6,217 nucleotides of DNA from Pedosphaera sp. (lineage in GTDB: Bacteria > Verrucomicrobiota > Verrucomicrobiia > Limisphaerales > UBA9464). Positions 5,851 to 6,217 of the stretch are shown here, piece after piece. Position 1 is the stretch's first letter. Every line of letters starts with the position of its first letter. The position numbers and the translations under genes were made by a program. Under the pieces are notes generated by a model, which worked only from the letters and a program-made list of their open reading frames with translations, searched no databases and was not told the origin of the DNA. Location of the stretch: NCBI GenBank assembly GCA_009695405.1, contig SIAZ01000210.1, positions 1 to 6,217 of the forward strand, given 5' to 3'.

Positions 5851-6217
5851 TCACCCACCTCCTCGACCCAACGCCACCGATGCCGTCGCTTGCGTTGGCA
5901 GTTCGAACAATTCCCAAACCTTTTGCATCCGCCGGATCGCCTCCACACTGGCCTGCATCCTCAGGCCCATCACGCAGTTGTTCCGGTTCATCCGCCCCAT
6001 CACATAGATTAGCAGCAGCCGAAATTTCTTCAACCGCGCTCTCCGGTGCTCCGGCTCAAAGCACATCCGCTTGATAGCACTAAGGATGTTGTAGGTTAAC
6101 AAGGCCATCTTGAACCAGACCGCGTTGACCGCAAAGCGCTGGCTGGGCATGTGCCCTCCACCCAGTCCGTTCTTCACCTCATCGTGGGTGTGCTCAATGG
6201 TTCCCGCCTTTTCCCGG
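5756..6217 (-). mobile_element. Partial IS1380-family insertion sequence (3' end), exact boundary unknown
   Basis: The transposase fragment shows that an insertion sequence enters the window from the right, with its transposase read on the minus strand, so its transposase-3' end lies here. The outer boundary must be below 5851. A TTAA at 5752-5755 is offered only as a possible target duplication, which makes 5756 a guess. The second terminal repeat lies beyond the window, so no inverted-repeat pair can be matched. The element belongs to the IS1380 group on the transposase evidence alone. Confidence 0.5.
5851..6217 (-). CDS. IS1380-family transposase, C-terminal part (truncated by window edge)
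   Basis: DDE transposase fragment of 121 residues ending at the TGA at 5851-5853. The frame is open to the right edge, so the true start lies outside. The first visible residues, REKAGTIEHTHDEVKNGLGG, followed by GHMPSQRFAVNAVWFKMALL and TYNILSAIKRM, are the characteristic conserved C-terminal block of IS1380-type transposases. The Glu of GTIEH, followed seven residues later by Lys, fits the E-x6-K part of the catalytic YREK signature. After it comes a basic helical tail (RRARLKKFRLLLIYVMGR) typical of the family. The internal GTG at 6177 should not be taken as a start, because it splits this conserved block. No frameshift or stop is seen in the visible part, so the element may be intact. It transposes the element by cut-and-paste; it has no link to the neighbouring metabolic genes. 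Confidence 0.88.
   Translation of the reverse strand, partial: REKAGTIEHTHDEVKNGLGGGHMPSQRFAVNAVWFKMALLTYNILSAIKRMCFEPEHRRARLKKFRLLLIYVMGRMNRNNCVMGLRMQASVEAIRRMQKVWELFELPTQATASVALGRGGG

Noticed and set aside
1..6217. CRISPR array, toxin-antitoxin, defence or prophage module
   Set aside because: I looked for regularly spaced repeats, small paired genes, nuclease or helicase motifs and phage structural genes on both strands and found none. The only mobile signal is the transposase at the right edge.

Overview
The window looks like ordinary chromosomal DNA from a Gram-negative bacterium, most plausibly a member of the Verrucomicrobiota or another PVC-type lineage. The pointers are a DapL-type diaminopimelate aminotransferase (the lysine/peptidoglycan route known from Verrucomicrobia, Chlamydiae and some other groups), a Gfo/Idh/MocA oxidoreductase of the 'THNYTGYPM' subfamily, a secreted PQQ-type sugar dehydrogenase beside a secreted sulfocyanin-like cupredoxin, and the absence of a Shine-Dalgarno motif before every complete gene. 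The phylum is an inference, not something the sequence proves.

Layout, left to right. Bases 1-211 hold no convincing gene: an AT-rich patch and a GC-rich hairpin follow the 3' end of the first gene. Bases 212-1375 (minus) encode a Gfo/Idh/MocA NAD(P)-dependent oxidoreductase. A 203-bp divergent region separates it from panD (1579-1941, plus), a complete aspartate 1-decarboxylase proenzyme with its Gly24-Ser25 self-cleavage site. panD converges, with only 6 bp between the stop codons, on dapL (1948-3186, minus). A 330-bp divergent region (3187-3516) contains a perfect 32-bp palindrome. Then come a secreted PQQ-dependent sugar dehydrogenase-like beta-propeller (3517-4848, plus) and a secreted sulfocyanin-like copper protein (4959-5549, plus). 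About 300 bp without a clear gene (5550-5850) lead to the C-terminal part of an IS1380-family transposase (5851-6217, minus), which runs off the right edge.

Functional reading. PanD and DapL are housekeeping enzymes drawing on the aspartate family: PanD makes beta-alanine for pantothenate/CoA, and DapL makes LL-diaminopimelate for lysine and peptidoglycan. The dehydrogenase and cupredoxin are adjacent, co-directional and both carry signal peptides, so they could form a periplasmic sugar-oxidation and electron-transfer pair (inference). The most notable residue-level feature is in the cupredoxin: the position where sulfocyanins carry the axial Met copper ligand appears to be His170. No CRISPR array, tRNA, rRNA, prophage or defence system is visible, and I see no clearly new multi-gene system.
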